From positions 1-38,865 of the forward strand of contig DASVAW010000078.1 of the NCBI GenBank assembly GCA_036376135.1: a DNA stretch of 38,865 nt, given 5' to 3'. Positions 38,522 through 38,865 of the stretch are shown in pieces. Every line of letters starts with the position of its first letter. The stretch's first letter is position 1. The stretch is from Candidatus Polarisedimenticolaceae bacterium. Lineage in GTDB: Bacteria; Acidobacteriota; Polarisedimenticolia; Polarisedimenticolales; DASRJG01. A program made the position numbers and the translations under genes. The notes under the pieces are model-generated. The model did no database searches, was not told where the DNA came from, and saw only the letters and a list, made by a program, of their open reading frames with translations.

Positions 38522-38865
38522 ATGCGAAGGTGGCGGGCGCTCCCCTGGCTTCTCTCCGCGATGCTCGCGGTGCGTTACGGCCCGGCGTTCGCCTCGTCGC
38601 CGCTCCTCCAGGGCGACATCCCCGGCCACCTCGAGACGATGCGCTGGTACGCGGAGCACGTCTGGCCGCTCCCCTGGGGATGGGATCCGCGCTGGCTTCT
38701 CGGAACGCCGGTCGGGATCCTCTACCCGCCGCTTTTCCACTGGCTGGGCGGAGGGCTCGGCAAGCTCGTCGGCGTGGACGCCGCGATGAAGCTGCTGGTC
38801 TTCGTCGCCGTCGTCGCCCTGCCTCCCGCACTCGCCGCGGCGGCGCGGGGCTTCGGCCTGCGGGC
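38522..38865 (+). CDS. Polytopic membrane protein, N-terminal part (runs off the window)
   Basis: At least 114 residues from ATG 38522; the 3' end lies outside. The first segment WLLSAMLAVRYGPAFA is hydrophobic, followed by an extracytoplasmic-looking loop LLQGDIPGHLETMRWYAEHV with Asp and His, then LLGTPVGILYPPLFHWLGGG and a second hydrophobic stretch LLVFVAVVALPPALAAAA. An acidic residue soon after the first helix and the YPPLFHW element recall GT-C-type membrane glycosyltransferases and the 6-pyruvoyl-tetrahydropterin-synthase-related membrane family. It is divergent from the other polytopic gene with only 51 nt between starts, so they may belong to the same envelope locus. Confidence 0.7.
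   Translation, partial: MRRWRALPWLLSAMLAVRYGPAFASSPLLQGDIPGHLETMRWYAEHVWPLPWGWDPRWLLGTPVGILYPPLFHWLGGGLGKLVGVDAAMKLLVFVAVVALPPALAAAARGFGLR

Noticed and set aside
35610-38831. One giant 1073-aa protein containing the sulfatase-like domain
   Set aside because: Its N-terminal 600 residues are low-complexity shadow of the membrane-protein gene. The lipobox signal peptide and the GTGA overlap fix the real start at 36995.
1-38865. Mobile elements, integrase sites, CRISPR arrays, tRNA or rRNA genes
   Set aside because: No transposase or integrase sequence, no direct-repeat/spacer pattern and no cloverleaf or rRNA-like segment was seen in the gaps, which are almost all under 100 nt.

Overview
This is a gene-dense, very GC-rich piece of a bacterial chromosome (about 70% GC by eye) with mostly overlapping or tightly spaced genes and no mobile element, CRISPR array, tRNA or rRNA that I can see. 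The organism is a diderm: there are outer-membrane beta-barrel, lipoprotein and MlaFED-type genes. The mix of a class I lysyl-tRNA synthetase, an archaeal/fungal-type Asd, a secreted tricorn-like protease, RNase Y and a PheT without its OB-fold insert fits an uncultured Acidobacteriota-like or neighbouring lineage. That placement is inference and is not tight.

Layout. 1-3313: end of rplT, then pheS and pheT (the translation operon). 3326-4112: a ZapB-like coiled coil, zapA and a candidate 6S RNA. 4172-9570: a translationally coupled run rny-ispA-tlyA-nadK-MFS in which every junction is a 4-nt overlap. 9610-13139: an XRE regulator, class I lysS (minus), a MerR-like HTH/coiled-coil protein and a PmtA-like methyltransferase (minus). 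13324-16643: outer-membrane protein, mrp, HEAT-repeat protein. 16648-22576 (minus): a six-gene diaminopimelate/lysine operon asd-lysC-dapB-dapA-dapD-aminotransferase, again with 4-nt overlaps throughout. 22640-25454: a 54-aa cysteine-rich protein coupled to gph, a tandem-PDZ protein and RNase D (both minus). 25508-31746: MlaE, MlaF, an MCE protein fused to a beta-rich C-terminal domain, then a secreted tricorn/S41 peptidase. 31787-35344: chalcone-isomerase-like protein, a transglutaminase-like/TPR protein and a tandem pair of unrecognised lipoproteins, each with its own promoter signals. 35610-38865: a sulfatase-fold lipoprotein coupled to a polytopic membrane protein, and the start of another polytopic protein running off the end.

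Points that stand out: the RNase Y homologue has lost four of the conserved HD-domain residues; a 6S-like RNA sits between zapA and rny; the MCE protein seems to carry its own outer-membrane-like domain; the two 279-aa lipoproteins are 63% identical without a gap and belong to no family I recognise; the small CxxC protein before gph looks real; and several genes have a -10 box only 6-9 nt before the start codon, implying leaderless mRNAs.

All calls come from reading the sequence; no database search, structure prediction or folding program was run.
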